From Leeuwenhoekiella parthenopeia (lineage in GTDB: Bacteria > Bacteroidota > Bacteroidia > Flavobacteriales > Flavobacteriaceae): DNA of 64,000 nucleotides. Below the pieces are notes generated by a model. It was not told where the DNA came from, did not search any database, and worked only from the letters and a program-made list of their open reading frames with translations. Both the position numbers and the translations under genes were made by a program. Shown here one piece after another: positions 19,545-29,640 of the stretch (within the stretch, counting starts at the first letter, position 1; each line of letters begins with the position of its first letter). The DNA lies in the NCBI RefSeq assembly GCF_020782115.1, contig NZ_JAJGMW010000001.1, positions 280,126 to 344,125 of the forward strand. The letters run 5' to 3'.

Positions 19545-19869
19545 TCTAATATAAGTTAATGTTGAAATCTTAAATTTATAGATCTAAATTATTTGAGTAT
19601 TCTAAGATATTGTTTCTCCTTTCCACAATTCTTTTGCTCATTTAATCCGTATGGCTTCGATTATGTTTAGATAAGAATCTACACCAACAAATAATTTCTG
19701 CTGTAATTAGATTCGCTCTACTGAAGATTGAAATCAATTTGACACTTAAACAATTTTTTAAAAAATATAGGCCAGACTCAAAATGACGCCTGGCCTATAA
19801 AGAAGCAAAACACACTTAAAAATTCTTAAGAATACTTTTATTTGATTTTACTTTATTAAGCTCTGAATA
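19545..19869. other. Non-coding gap with terminator of the 1348-residue enzyme gene
   Basis: A 325-nt A+T-rich gap between two minus-strand genes. It contains the inverted repeat listed at 19766-19799 and presumably the promoter of the GH28-like gene; no clear TAnnTTTG box was found. No small coding frame with family features is seen. Confidence 0.5.
19766..19799 (-). terminator. Rho-independent terminator after the beta-helix/CBM3 enzyme gene
   Basis: A perfect 10-bp stem (TATAGGCCAG / CTGGCCTATA) encloses a 14-nt loop. Read on the minus strand it is followed by TTTTTT. It lies about 70 nt beyond the stop of the 1348-residue enzyme, so transcription of that gene probably ends here and the GH28-like gene has its own promoter. 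Confidence 0.8.
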
Positions 19870-22800
19870 TCATTCTTTGATTAATTTAAAAGTCTTTTGA
19901 TTGCCAGCTTTATTATATACTGTCAGAAGATATATTCCTTTCGAGAAACCGGAAATCTGTAATTGTAGTGACATGGTATCAGCAGTCAGTTTCTTATAAA
20001 ACACTTGTTTACCACTCATATCGCTTATGATCAAATACTCTGGAGATTCGTCTTTAGAAAAACTAACATTCAAAAGATCTTTAAAAGGATTTGGATAAAG
20101 ACTTACTGTTGTAAAAGAATTATTGTTTGTCGCCTCTTTACTCAGTGTAATTTTTTCATTACTTGCGGCTTTTGTTTCACAACTAACTGCTGTTGTTGCC
20201 TCAAAAATTCCATTCCCAATAAGTTTACCATCTGAAAATAGCTCCAAACGATACTCATATGTAGTGTTAGGCTCTAAAGGTACATCGGCAAATCTATAAC
20301 GGCCATATCTCCCAAAAACTTGACCATCAGCAGGAGTAAGTACAACATTGATAAGCTGTTGATTTCGATAGACTAAAACTTCGTCAAAATCACTGGCGAT
20401 CGTTAAAGTGGGGATTATTCTAGGGCCCAAAGCACCACAACTATCATTATAATCATTTAGAAAAACAATGGTTCTATTTAACGAAGGTTCACTACCAAAG
20501 ATTTGATTCCCTTTATAGTAAACAGTAATTCGATCATTTAAAATAAAATCAGTAGAAGGTGAAAACGACCAGTCGTTACTTTCGTCAAATTTAGAATAAT
20601 CAAGTCCATTAAATCGAGTTTGTATTTCACCTGTAGATGAAAACGGAGCAAGTTTGCCAGAAGCATCAGCAAATTTCAGCGACAAATAATGCGTAGTTTC
20701 AGGAGTTGAAAGTTCTTGCAGATCTATTATTTGACCTTGAATATTTGAAGTACCCAATTTTGCATAGTCTGTATAGAAATTAAATTTATCATTCTCCTCT
20801 GAAGAAAACCAATATCTTACTTCTAATTCTTTCAAATCAAGAGCAGTATTACCTTCATTGATGATATCAAAAGAAGGTTTAATCTGACCGTCATCTATTC
20901 TATTTCCCTTAGTAACTTTATGATTAACACTAATTTGAAGGTTAGGTTCTTCGCTTTTTGGTTCCATTCCCCATATGAGCTCTCCATTTTTATAAATACT
21001 TATAGACTCAGACGACTTAAAAGCAGGAGCGGAAGCCTGATAACTAAAGTCATTTGTTTCATCAAAATTTGTCCAATTTTTTTTGTGAATTCTTGATTGA
21101 ATAATTCCTGTTCCTTCACCTGCAGATAAGGATTCCAAGTCATCGCTAAATTCTACCTGAAGATAATGTGTTGCCCCGATTCTTGGGTTGCTCACTTGCT
21201 GTATTGATGTTTTAATGTTGCTTTTATCTAAAGCTGCATAATCAATAACTGAATTTAAATCATCATAATTTTCAGTTTTAAACCAATACCTAAAACTGTA
21301 GTCCGAAAGTTGTTCTGTTGTACCTCCAATATTTTTCAGCTCAAAATGAGGCTCTATTTGATTATTCATAGGCTTCGCATCTGAATTCTTATAATAAATA
21401 GCTAAAGACCTTGGAGTTATACTCACCTCTGAAGAAAAGCCTAAACTTTGCGTCTCGTTAAATGCTTCTAATTTATATGTATAGGATTTGGCAGGATCAG
21501 CATTAGAATCTATATATATGGAAGTCGCATCAATTTCATCAATAATTGTAAATTCCTCAGCATCATCAGCTTTACGCAAAACGTTTATTTTGGTAATTGA
21601 TTCATTTAAATTTATCCAATTAAGATTAACCTGATTAATTCCTGAACGATTAGCCTGAAGGTCAAATATCGGAGCTTTAATTAAAAATGGTACCGTCACA
21701 TTATCGATTCCAAAAAGGCCCCCTATATTTCCGCTCTGTACACTGCCATATGTATTTGCGAAAGCTATTATTATATATTCGTAATCTGAAAGTAGAATAT
21801 CGTAATCATACTTTGACCAACCTGAACTTGTTCCTAAGGCAAGATTTGAACTTAACTCCGTGGCATCAGATCCTTTATATTCACAGGCAAAATTATCTCC
21901 AAAAGCGCCCGAACCACCGGTAAGAACAAGGCGACCGTCAATACCATTAGCTTCATTGTCATTAATACCGTAAACTCTGTAGCTTAAACGATTTCCGTCA
22001 AGTTTCCAGAAATAATCGAAAGACATAGATAGCAATCCATTTAACTCCAAATCGCTATTATTATAGACGTAAGCAACACCCCTGGCAAAGGCAACATCAC
22101 TTGATCTTCCAAGATAGGCATCAGGATTTCCTCCCTCGTTATAAATGTTGTAATCTGTATTTCCAGTTGCCTGAACACCAAACCAGTTACCTTCGCCAGC
22201 CTGTAAATCGTTCAGGTTATTTTGATTCAGACTATATTCGGCACCAGAACTATTTGTAACAGGTAAAATTGAAACTTCATCAAATGTTTCTACCCTTGTA
22301 AGAGCAATAGGTTTACCCTGACCGGGATCAAAAACAATGTCTTTTGTAGTTGTCTCCTCAATATCAAAGAATATGTTGGCATTGTCCTCATTGAGTTTAA
22401 CGCCACCAATTTCGACATTTGTCAAAGTAACATTCTTTACCAAAAAACTTGAACTGCCATCTGATGTTGCATCCTGGCGCCCAATAATACGGCCTTTATT
22501 AAACTGATTTTCAACTTGAATATTATCAAGTAGTAGATCTCCCAAATATCCAAGCTGAACTTCTAAAACCTTTGGTCCGGAGGGTATAGCATTAGTTTCT
22601 GATCTGGGCTTTAAATTTGTAATTCCAGGAATACTTCCTTCAATTCGTATATTTCTAAGGGTGGTCAAAGTACTACCAGTTCCATAATCTCTAGGAGAAA
22701 AATCGAGTGCTACCTGTGAAGCTATCAAACCGTTATTATTTCCTAAACCAGTCCATTCCGGATTAATGACATCTATATTTTCCATAAGCGAGGCCCCGGT

Positions 22801-23916
22801 TCTCAAATTACTCCATCCATAGGTCATAATCGCTCCATTATGTCCCGCCCATAGTACACAGTCGTGAACATAAATATTCCAATTATAAAAATGATCATCA
22901 ACGGCTCTAACAAAAGTTTCTGAAATTTCAGATCCGCTGCTCACCCGAATCCCATCATTGTTGGCGTGCCAACCATTAAATTTTACGTTTTTAATTGTAA
23001 CGTTATCATTACCTACTATTCCGTGATGTGGAGAATCTAAAACTGTAATTCCTTCAATGGACGCATTATTCCCAACTCTTAAAATTTCAGGATGAAAAGG
23101 ACCTTCAAAAAGGGGACTTGCGCGCCATTCGTATTGTCGTCCGGATAGGATACCACGACCAAAAATCTTCTGATTATTTGCTCCTTCAGGATTTCTATCA
23201 ATTAATCCCTCTACAAAAGCACCTCCTTCAAAATAAACACTTTGACCATCTTGAAGATAAAGTACTCCATCATCAGATATGACATCTCCGCCAGTGTAAT
23301 TTCTCAAATTATGATAACCTTTTGGAAAGTAGATCAGACCAGCTTCCTTAAGAGTCTCAGAAGGAACAGAATTTGAGTATATAACTGCATCTGCTGAACT
23401 AGATTCAGGTATTTCATTTTGACCTGGATTTATAAAAATACAGAGCATGTGCTTTATCCAACCGTAAGTTGGAGTTTGATTATCTAAACCATTAAAGTTC
23501 ACGGAAATATATTTAGATGACTCATTAATATCAAATGAGACCTCATTTCCGCTATCAATACTAGGTTGTAGATTATAAGATTTAGGCACCAACTCAATCG
23601 ATTGAGAATTATCACCGAAAAGCTTTACCACCCTAAACGTAAGACTCTCTCCATTTTCAGGATTGTAATCAATATTTACAAATGAGAATGTCCTCCCCTC
23701 AAGTTCATTTGCACGAAAATCTCCCTGAAATCTGGAGTGTGACATTAGCACTTCCAGTTTTACCTCTTCGCTCGAACCGCTTTTGACATAAACCTCGTAT
23801 TTATCAGAAATGAGAGCCTGGCCTTGTTCTTTAGGCCATTGGTAAGTAGTAATTTGTCCTAGAGCTGAAAAGCTCATAAGTAATACAAAAATGAAAATTT
23901 GGTAATTTTTTAGCAT
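19870..23916 (-). CDS. Secreted GH49/GH28-like beta-helix enzyme with FN3, two CBM3-like modules and T9SS tail
   Basis: 1348 aa with signal peptide ending SALGQ. Residues 25-160 form a beta-sandwich like the N-domain of GH49 dextranases. Residues about 190-560 are a right-handed beta-helix with candidate catalytic acids N320-D321-G322 and D340-D341, then GHNGAIMTYGW near 359. An FN3 domain (about 745-835) precedes two related modules of about 150 residues (about 837-985 and 995-1142), each with an IEPHFELKN/IKPSFDIIN start, RYWF, THYL and F-DE-NDWS/F features of CBM3. The C-terminus (SLYPNPFKDLLNV ... GIYLLTVYNKAGNQKTFKLI) is a T9SS type A sorting domain. Expected to be a cell-surface or released depolymerase bound to a fibrous wall polysaccharide. 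Confidence 0.8.
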   Translation of the reverse strand: MLKNYQIFIFVLLMSFSALGQITTYQWPKEQGQALISDKYEVYVKSGSSEEVKLEVLMSHSRFQGDFRANELEGRTFSFVNIDYNPENGESLTFRVVKLFGDNSQSIELVPKSYNLQPSIDSGNEVSFDINESSKYISVNFNGLDNQTPTYGWIKHMLCIFINPGQNEIPESSSADAVIYSNSVPSETLKEAGLIYFPKGYHNLRNYTGGDVISDDGVLYLQDGQSVYFEGGAFVEGLIDRNPEGANNQKIFGRGILSGRQYEWRASPLFEGPFHPEILRVGNNASIEGITVLDSPHHGIVGNDNVTIKNVKFNGWHANNDGIRVSSGSEISETFVRAVDDHFYNWNIYVHDCVLWAGHNGAIMTYGWSNLRTGASLMENIDVINPEWTGLGNNNGLIASQVALDFSPRDYGTGSTLTTLRNIRIEGSIPGITNLKPRSETNAIPSGPKVLEVQLGYLGDLLLDNIQVENQFNKGRIIGRQDATSDGSSSFLVKNVTLTNVEIGGVKLNEDNANIFFDIEETTTKDIVFDPGQGKPIALTRVETFDEVSILPVTNSSGAEYSLNQNNLNDLQAGEGNWFGVQATGNTDYNIYNEGGNPDAYLGRSSDVAFARGVAYVYNNSDLELNGLLSMSFDYFWKLDGNRLSYRVYGINDNEANGIDGRLVLTGGSGAFGDNFACEYKGSDATELSSNLALGTSSGWSKYDYDILLSDYEYIIIAFANTYGSVQSGNIGGLFGIDNVTVPFLIKAPIFDLQANRSGINQVNLNWINLNESITKINVLRKADDAEEFTIIDEIDATSIYIDSNADPAKSYTYKLEAFNETQSLGFSSEVSITPRSLAIYYKNSDAKPMNNQIEPHFELKNIGGTTEQLSDYSFRYWFKTENYDDLNSVIDYAALDKSNIKTSIQQVSNPRIGATHYLQVEFSDDLESLSAGEGTGIIQSRIHKKNWTNFDETNDFSYQASAPAFKSSESISIYKNGELIWGMEPKSEEPNLQISVNHKVTKGNRIDDGQIKPSFDIINEGNTALDLKELEVRYWFSSEENDKFNFYTDYAKLGTSNIQGQIIDLQELSTPETTHYLSLKFADASGKLAPFSSTGEIQTRFNGLDYSKFDESNDWSFSPSTDFILNDRITVYYKGNQIFGSEPSLNRTIVFLNDYNDSCGALGPRIIPTLTIASDFDEVLVYRNQQLINVVLTPADGQVFGRYGRYRFADVPLEPNTTYEYRLELFSDGKLIGNGIFEATTAVSCETKAASNEKITLSKEATNNNSFTTVSLYPNPFKDLLNVSFSKDESPEYLIISDMSGKQVFYKKLTADTMSLQLQISGFSKGIYLLTVYNKAGNQKTFKLIKE

Positions 23917-24114
23917 AACACAAGAGATTAAAAATGAACTAAATCTTATTTAATTTATATATTAAAGTTCAAAGTTCAGAATCGCATATATCCTTTAGAG
24001 GATAATATCTCACATTAAGGAAACTCAGAACAAAGACCGAATTAACTCATTTCTAAAAGACTTCTTTAGCTCTCATTTTCAATTTCATAACTCATTTGAA
24101 CAATTACCCTATTG

Positions 24115-25548
24115 TTATGAATTATTTTTTCTTGTCAGTTCGCTTAATTTATTTCTCAAATCGGTTCGAACGTTTTTGTAAACAGGATTGTTAATTTCAT
24201 TGTGCCATTCTAACGGATCTACCTCGTGATCATACAATTCTTCTGATCCATCCTCATATTTTATGTATCTGTATTTTTCAGTTCTTATCGTATTTCGCCC
24301 TTCACCCATCTGGGTGAGACTGGCTCGATCCCACTTAAGTTCAGGATTTATTAAAAGCGGCACAAAGCTATTTCCTTCATTTTTTTGATTTTCGGGTAAA
24401 CCTGTAAGTTCTAAAAGTGTAGGATAAAGATCCAAAAGATTTATTGGGCGATTGCTTCGACTTTCAGGTTTAATCATTCCTGGTACTTTAAAAATGAAGG
24501 GAACTCTGCAAGCCTCTTCCCAAAGTGTAAATTTTTTATAACGTAACTTTTCTCCTAGATGCCAGCCGTGATCACCCCAGAGGACGACTATGGTATTGTC
24601 TGCATATTTGCTTTTGGCCAAAGCATCAAGAATAACACCCACACAATAATCTGCATAATTTATACTTGCCAGATAAGCTTGTACGGCCTCTTTCTGTTTA
24701 CTGTATTTTTCAATTGCCGTATATTCTTTAGTAGGACTAAAGTTTTCTCTGGTGTCATCGAGATCACTTTCGAGAACTTCAGGAAGTATCATATTCTCAA
24801 CAGGAAATTTATCATAAAACTCCTTAGGTACTTTCCATTCCAGATGCGGTCTGAAAATACCAACAGCCATAAAAAATGGTTTGTCAAAACCTTCTTGGAG
24901 CTGTTCTGCGGCCCACTGGGCGTTGAGGTAATCTGGGGTTTCCTCCGTTTTTCCAGTGGTGGGTGCCCAATCCATATTATCGCTCATTTCCCCCCGTGGA
25001 ATTCCATTGTCCAATAAACCTTTTTTGCTTTGCGTAGCACCATAATTCCCAGAAACTGGTGACCACTCATCCCATGTATGTTTGCCTGTTGCAGGTGTAT
25101 GATATATTTTTCCTCGAGAAAGTGTATGATATCCGTATTTGGATAGATACTGGGGCAACATAAGACTATTGTTAATTAATGGAACATCAAATACTTTATC
25201 TCCATTTTGAAAAATTCCCGTTGTAGAAGGTTTGTAACCAGACATAATAGCCGCTCGCGAGGGATTACAAACTGAAGCTGCGCAATACGCAAGGTCAAAT
25301 ACCATCGACTCCTTAGCCAGCTTATCCATGTTTGGAGTTAATGTCTGTGGATGTCCACCCATAAAACCAGTCCAATCATTAAGATCATCAACTGCAATCA
25401 TCAAAATGTTATACTTTAAGTTTTTAGAATTTTGACTTTCTGTTTTAAGAGCTGAGGTACTGAAATCCTGTTTTGAGGAATTACTTTTACAGGCAACCAT
25501 AAGTATACATAAAGTTGAGTATATAAGCCAGTTAATAATATGTTTCAT
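24115..25548 (-). CDS. S1 sulfatase, iduronate-2-sulfatase-like, lipoprotein
   Basis: 477 aa with lipobox LMVACKS (lipid Cys 20). Metal-binding Asp pair in MIAVDDLNDWTGF (D54, D55). The formylglycine site is C94-N-P-S-R in AASVCNPSRAAIMSG, and the HGWHLGEKLRYKKFTLWEEACRVPF stretch supplies further active-site residues typical of iduronate-2-sulfatase-like subfamilies. It needs an anSME or FGE maturase, which is not in the window. Likely removes sulfate esters from oligosaccharides taken up or held at the envelope. Intact by length and motifs. Confidence 0.88.
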   Translation of the reverse strand: MKHIINWLIYSTLCILMVACKSNSSKQDFSTSALKTESQNSKNLKYNILMIAVDDLNDWTGFMGGHPQTLTPNMDKLAKESMVFDLAYCAASVCNPSRAAIMSGYKPSTTGIFQNGDKVFDVPLINNSLMLPQYLSKYGYHTLSRGKIYHTPATGKHTWDEWSPVSGNYGATQSKKGLLDNGIPRGEMSDNMDWAPTTGKTEETPDYLNAQWAAEQLQEGFDKPFFMAVGIFRPHLEWKVPKEFYDKFPVENMILPEVLESDLDDTRENFSPTKEYTAIEKYSKQKEAVQAYLASINYADYCVGVILDALAKSKYADNTIVVLWGDHGWHLGEKLRYKKFTLWEEACRVPFIFKVPGMIKPESRSNRPINLLDLYPTLLELTGLPENQKNEGNSFVPLLINPELKWDRASLTQMGEGRNTIRTEKYRYIKYEDGSEELYDHEVDPLEWHNEINNPVYKNVRTDLRNKLSELTRKNNS

Positions 25549-25655
25549 AATAGGGGCTTTACAGTTTGAGTAGAATATTTCGAAGTATTTTGTTCAATAA
25601 CTATTCTCTCTTAGAATTAAAAAAGAGTATAGTAGTTGAACTGAGTCTTATTTTC

Positions 25656-26819
25656 TTAATTTATTTTGACTTTTTGAAGAGTATAAGTCGGTCCGTCTAC
25701 TTTAATCTCTCCATCTTTACTTATTGTGATAGGATCAATAACCAAAAAAGGGTTTTCACCAGGTTTGATACCATGACAAGATAACCAACGTCTACCATCA
25801 GGCCCGATAAAAATCTCATTGTGCCCTACCTGATTGAACGGGTTATCGGGATTGCCAGTATAAGTCATCCCATTGTTTTCACAGGCCTCTTTACTTTGAG
25901 CACCATATATTGGATTGGAACTTGATTTGACCCAAGGTCCGGTTATTTTCCTTGCTTTTGCAATCCCTATCTCGTAACCACGCGTCCAGCTCGAATAAAA
26001 CAAATAATAGGTATCTCCTTCTTTTATCACATAGGCACCTTCTATTCCGATGGAATCCCAATCATAGTATTTCTCCACCTTGTCTATAGGCCTGCCATTG
26101 TAGCCGGGAGTTTTTTCGATATTTCCTTCCCCATCGTATTTGTAATCAACTTTTCCTGGAAGAATTGCCGTAACAGGATCTGTAATAAGTTTGCCCTTTT
26201 GCAGATCTACCTGTGCAAACTGGATTCCCTTTTCGCGCCCTTGGTTCCAAAAGGCCCAAACACTGCCATTTTCTTCCTGAAAAAAAGTAAGGTCATTTCC
26301 GCGAGTTAATGGTTCAGATTCTGTAACTACAGTATATGGCCCCTCTATATTTTCAGATACAGCATATCCATTATGTTGCCCTACATATCCTGCCTGATCA
26401 TTGTTGCAGTTAAAAAGTGCATAATATTTATTGTTGATTTTTTGAATCTCTGGCGCCCAAAAACGTCTGTGGTACCACTTTGTTGAGTCCCCTGCTTCTA
26501 CAATATATTTGACAAGCTGCCAATCGGTAAGGTTTTTTGACCTGTACAGAACTACCCCTTTATTAAAGTTGCCGTTTTCTTCTTCGCGAGGCCAGTGCGG
26601 GTAAGATGTACCTGTCAAATACCAATTATCTCCATCCCGGAGTACCTGACAATCACGTAAGCCCATAGAATCAATACCTGATCTAATAGGATTCTGGTAT
26701 GTAAAGTAAGAAGCCTCTGCAGCGACATTTTTTGGTTCTCCGCTGTTCTTATCAAACTTGCACGAGATAAATATTACTACAAAAAATAAAAAAGTTAGTA
26801 TCTTAAAATTTCGATTCAT
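25656..26819 (-). CDS. GH43-like glycosidase lipoprotein (single propeller)
   Basis: 387 aa with lipobox FISC (lipid Cys 20). Single five-bladed propeller without the C-terminal sandwich. Candidate carboxylates are D56 (LRDCQVL), D176 (GNDLTFF) and E260 (GIEGAYVI), in the GH43 order base, pKa modulator, acid. The first site is RDCQ and not the common HDPS, so it belongs to a divergent subfamily and its substrate cannot be inferred. It follows the CAPSR sulfatase gene by 6 nt, consistent with coupled removal of sulfate and sugar. Confidence 0.8.
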   Translation of the reverse strand: MNRNFKILTFLFFVVIFISCKFDKNSGEPKNVAAEASYFTYQNPIRSGIDSMGLRDCQVLRDGDNWYLTGTSYPHWPREEENGNFNKGVVLYRSKNLTDWQLVKYIVEAGDSTKWYHRRFWAPEIQKINNKYYALFNCNNDQAGYVGQHNGYAVSENIEGPYTVVTESEPLTRGNDLTFFQEENGSVWAFWNQGREKGIQFAQVDLQKGKLITDPVTAILPGKVDYKYDGEGNIEKTPGYNGRPIDKVEKYYDWDSIGIEGAYVIKEGDTYYLFYSSWTRGYEIGIAKARKITGPWVKSSSNPIYGAQSKEACENNGMTYTGNPDNPFNQVGHNEIFIGPDGRRWLSCHGIKPGENPFLVIDPITISKDGEIKVDGPTYTLQKVKIN

Positions 26820-26825
26820 AATATA

Positions 26826-28448
26826 TCAATTGGTTTTATTACGTTCCCAAGGCATTAATTTCATATTATTGGGACGGTAGCGTTTTATAATCTGATCAGT
26901 TTCTTCGGCTAAATGCTGTTTCTTTTTAAAATTCTGTGGGGTGTCTCCTGGATTCCAATACCATTGACTGGGTTGATGAATGGTATCTAGTATTTCCTTA
27001 AAGTCTGCTGCTATCTTAGGATAAATATTGGCCAGATTAACTTGTGCCCTTTGATCTTCTTCTAACAAAAATAACTGAACGGGCTGTTCAGGATGATCAC
27101 GGTAAGCATAAAAACCACCCTTTCGGGCCGCCTGCTGATTTTGTTTATAGAAATACATTAAACGATCTTTTGGGATACTATTTCTATCGCCTTCAAGTAA
27201 GGGTAATAAGCTAAAGCCATCAACGTCTAAATTTCCCTGATAACCCGATACATCTTTAAATGTGGGAAATAAGTCAAGTAACCAAACGGGTTCACTTATT
27301 ATTTCGGCATAGTCCTGCTGCGGCATATGTATGCTAAAAGGTACGCGCATACCTCCCTCAAGTGCACTGAATTTGCCACCGTGAAAAGGCCCTTTATTAT
27401 TTAAAAATTCATCATCAGGCCAAATTGACTCTCCATTTTCACTGCGATAGGAATTGTGCATAGCATATCCATTGTCTGAAGCAAAAATGATCATCGTATT
27501 ATCATAAAGACCTTCTGCCTTTAACTTTTTAATAAGTTTTCCTACTGATATATCCAGTCGCTGCACCATCGCTCCCCAACTTTTCGAGAGTAAAGACATG
27601 TCGTCCCGATTTTTTAATTGCCGTAAATCATCAACTATTACAGGCCCGTGAGGTAAATTTGTTGTAAAAAACAGGAAAAAAGGGTTGTCTTTTTCCCGTT
27701 CTATAAATTCCGAAACCTTAGTGTCGATCAGGTCAGGGGTGTAAGCAGCCGTCTTCATATCCATTAGCGCCAGTTCTCCATTTTCTTTGTAAAACTGAAC
27801 GTTTTTTAAAGATTCCGGATTACGCTCTAATTCATAAAGCAACTGCATGTTGAGTGATTCATTTTGAGGAAATTCTATTTCCTTATTATTTTCATATAAG
27901 TTCAAGGGAAAATAAGAATGTGCTTCGTAGTGCGTTAAATATCCATAATGATAATTAAATCCCTGATTGAGGGGGTTCCCAGCTGTATCCTTATAACCAA
28001 GACCCCATTTCCCGATCACACCAGTCGTATAACCTGCTTCCTGAAGCATTTTTCCGAAAGTATATGTATTGTCTGGCAGAGGTTCAAAACCCCGCGCACT
28101 ACTGTTAAGCCTAATTGGTGCATGCCCTACATGTAATCCTGTAAGCATGGTTGCTCTTGATGGTGCACACTCAGGTGCACCTGTATAAGCTTGGGTAAAG
28201 CGTGTTGAATTACTCAGTAATTCGTCAAGATTAGGTGTTTTATAATTCCTTTGTCCATAGGCACTAATATCTTTATAACTTAAATCATCTGAAAAGATGA
28301 AAACGATATTAGGTTTATTATTACCCAAAGGCTTAGCGACTTGATTGGATTGCTGGTTGGTATCACAGCCCATTAGTAATAACAGGAAACTTGATAGAGA
28401 TACAAACTTCATTGAAGTTAATCGGAAAACTTTATTTAATAAATCCAT
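26826..28448 (-). CDS. S1 sulfatase (arylsulfatase A-like) lipoprotein
   Basis: The frame is open to 28475. ATGs at 28475, 28448 and 28412 are possible; 28448 or 28412 gives a lipoprotein signal of normal size ending LLLLMGC. The metal site IVFIFSDDLSYKD is followed by the formylglycine motif ECAPSRATMLTG (Cys at about residue 94 from the chosen start). Later blocks are TTGVIGKWGLGYKD, DNTMIIFASDNGYAMHNSYRSENGE and KGPFHGGKFSALEGGMRVPF, all standard for S1. The C-terminal MKLMPWERNK tail is unremarkable. Located between two GH43-like genes in the same operon. Confidence 0.87.
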   Translation of the reverse strand: MDLLNKVFRLTSMKFVSLSSFLLLLMGCDTNQQSNQVAKPLGNNKPNIVFIFSDDLSYKDISAYGQRNYKTPNLDELLSNSTRFTQAYTGAPECAPSRATMLTGLHVGHAPIRLNSSARGFEPLPDNTYTFGKMLQEAGYTTGVIGKWGLGYKDTAGNPLNQGFNYHYGYLTHYEAHSYFPLNLYENNKEIEFPQNESLNMQLLYELERNPESLKNVQFYKENGELALMDMKTAAYTPDLIDTKVSEFIEREKDNPFFLFFTTNLPHGPVIVDDLRQLKNRDDMSLLSKSWGAMVQRLDISVGKLIKKLKAEGLYDNTMIIFASDNGYAMHNSYRSENGESIWPDDEFLNNKGPFHGGKFSALEGGMRVPFSIHMPQQDYAEIISEPVWLLDLFPTFKDVSGYQGNLDVDGFSLLPLLEGDRNSIPKDRLMYFYKQNQQAARKGGFYAYRDHPEQPVQLFLLEEDQRAQVNLANIYPKIAADFKEILDTIHQPSQWYWNPGDTPQNFKKKQHLAEETDQIIKRYRPNNMKLMPWERNKTN

Positions 28449-28521
28449 TTTAAATTTTAAAAAAATTGATGTCATCAACTACATTAGTTAATGGAGTATT
28501 CTATGCCCAACCTATCAACCT

Positions 28522-29640
28522 CTATTCAAATTGAAAATTCTGGACCTCTTCATTACCAGGGTTCTGATATGCGGGATCTAAGGCTTTGATTTTAACCGCA
28601 TCATTTTCAATCTTAATCTCCATAGGTACCAGGGTTAATCCCTGCTTATTTATGGTAAAGGCGGTATTGCTCATATCCTTATTTTCAACTTCATGGGGTT
28701 TTAAGGTAGGCTCATTGGCATTGTAAAAGGCCGTGCACCACCAGTTGCCGTTTTTGTCTTTAAATGGGGTTCCATGCCCTAAGAATCGTCCAGCAAATTG
28801 TCGCTTACCATATGGGCCATTCACTTTATCTGAAACGGCATAGTAGAGATTATAGGTTCCCTTACGCATTTCATCGGTGCTCCAGGCAGTTCCAAAAAGA
28901 ATATATTTATTTTGAACTTTGATAATATATGCCCCCTCGTGGCCCATCTTTCGGTCTGATGGCCCTATGTTGATTTCCTCCCCATCAAAACCACTAAAGT
29001 CTTTTTTCAAGCGCTGTATTGCTGCCATTTTGTAAACCAGATATGGTTGATCATCATCCATAAAAATACTAGGATCGTGTCGATGACCAAGTTCAGCCCC
29101 AAATGGTTCAATATAGGGTGGAGCTAATTCATCGCTTTCAGTAATCATTAGATTAGCCATTCCCATATTACTGGTATTTACAATTATCCATTTCCCATTA
29201 ATAAAATGAATTTCTGGTGCCCATATCATAGCTTGCCGATCATTGTCCATTGCTTTTTTAAGAAGGGCTTTTCCAAATTCTGAATCATTTGCTCTCCAAC
29301 GTACACCCAATTTTTCCCAATTAGTTAAATCCTGGCTACGCCAAAACTCTATTGAAGCTATACTATCAGGAAAAGATTCAGTCATTCTGGTTGCAGAAAG
29401 ATAGTAGTTACCGTCTGGGCATAAAGCGATGAATGGATCACGCATCCAGGTATCTTTCATAAGATGTATAGCACGGTCATGCTTATTGATCATTTGAATC
29501 AGGCTGTCTGAAGGGGACTGCCTGATACTATTTTCTTTTGATTTTAACCCTTCTCTATAGTTACTGTCTTGACCGTTTTTACAAGCTATTACAGCGGTAC
29601 AAAAAACTGATACAAATAAGATTTTTAGGATGTTTTTCAT
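28522..29640 (-). CDS. GH43-like glycosidase lipoprotein
   Basis: 372 aa with lipobox AVIAC (lipid Cys 20). Single five-bladed propeller. The catalytic triad reads D68 (MRDPFIALCPDGNYY), D189 (RHDPSIFMDDD) and E235 (HEGAYIIK), a textbook GH43 pattern. There is no second domain. The start overlaps the stop of the preceding sulfatase gene by 4 nt, a sign of coupled translation, so the sulfatase and this glycosidase probably work in sequence on one linkage. Likely alpha-L-arabinofuranosidase, beta-xylosidase or galactosidase; the sequence does not decide. Confidence 0.8.
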   Translation of the reverse strand: MKNILKILFVSVFCTAVIACKNGQDSNYREGLKSKENSIRQSPSDSLIQMINKHDRAIHLMKDTWMRDPFIALCPDGNYYLSATRMTESFPDSIASIEFWRSQDLTNWEKLGVRWRANDSEFGKALLKKAMDNDRQAMIWAPEIHFINGKWIIVNTSNMGMANLMITESDELAPPYIEPFGAELGHRHDPSIFMDDDQPYLVYKMAAIQRLKKDFSGFDGEEINIGPSDRKMGHEGAYIIKVQNKYILFGTAWSTDEMRKGTYNLYYAVSDKVNGPYGKRQFAGRFLGHGTPFKDKNGNWWCTAFYNANEPTLKPHEVENKDMSNTAFTINKQGLTLVPMEIKIENDAVKIKALDPAYQNPGNEEVQNFQFE

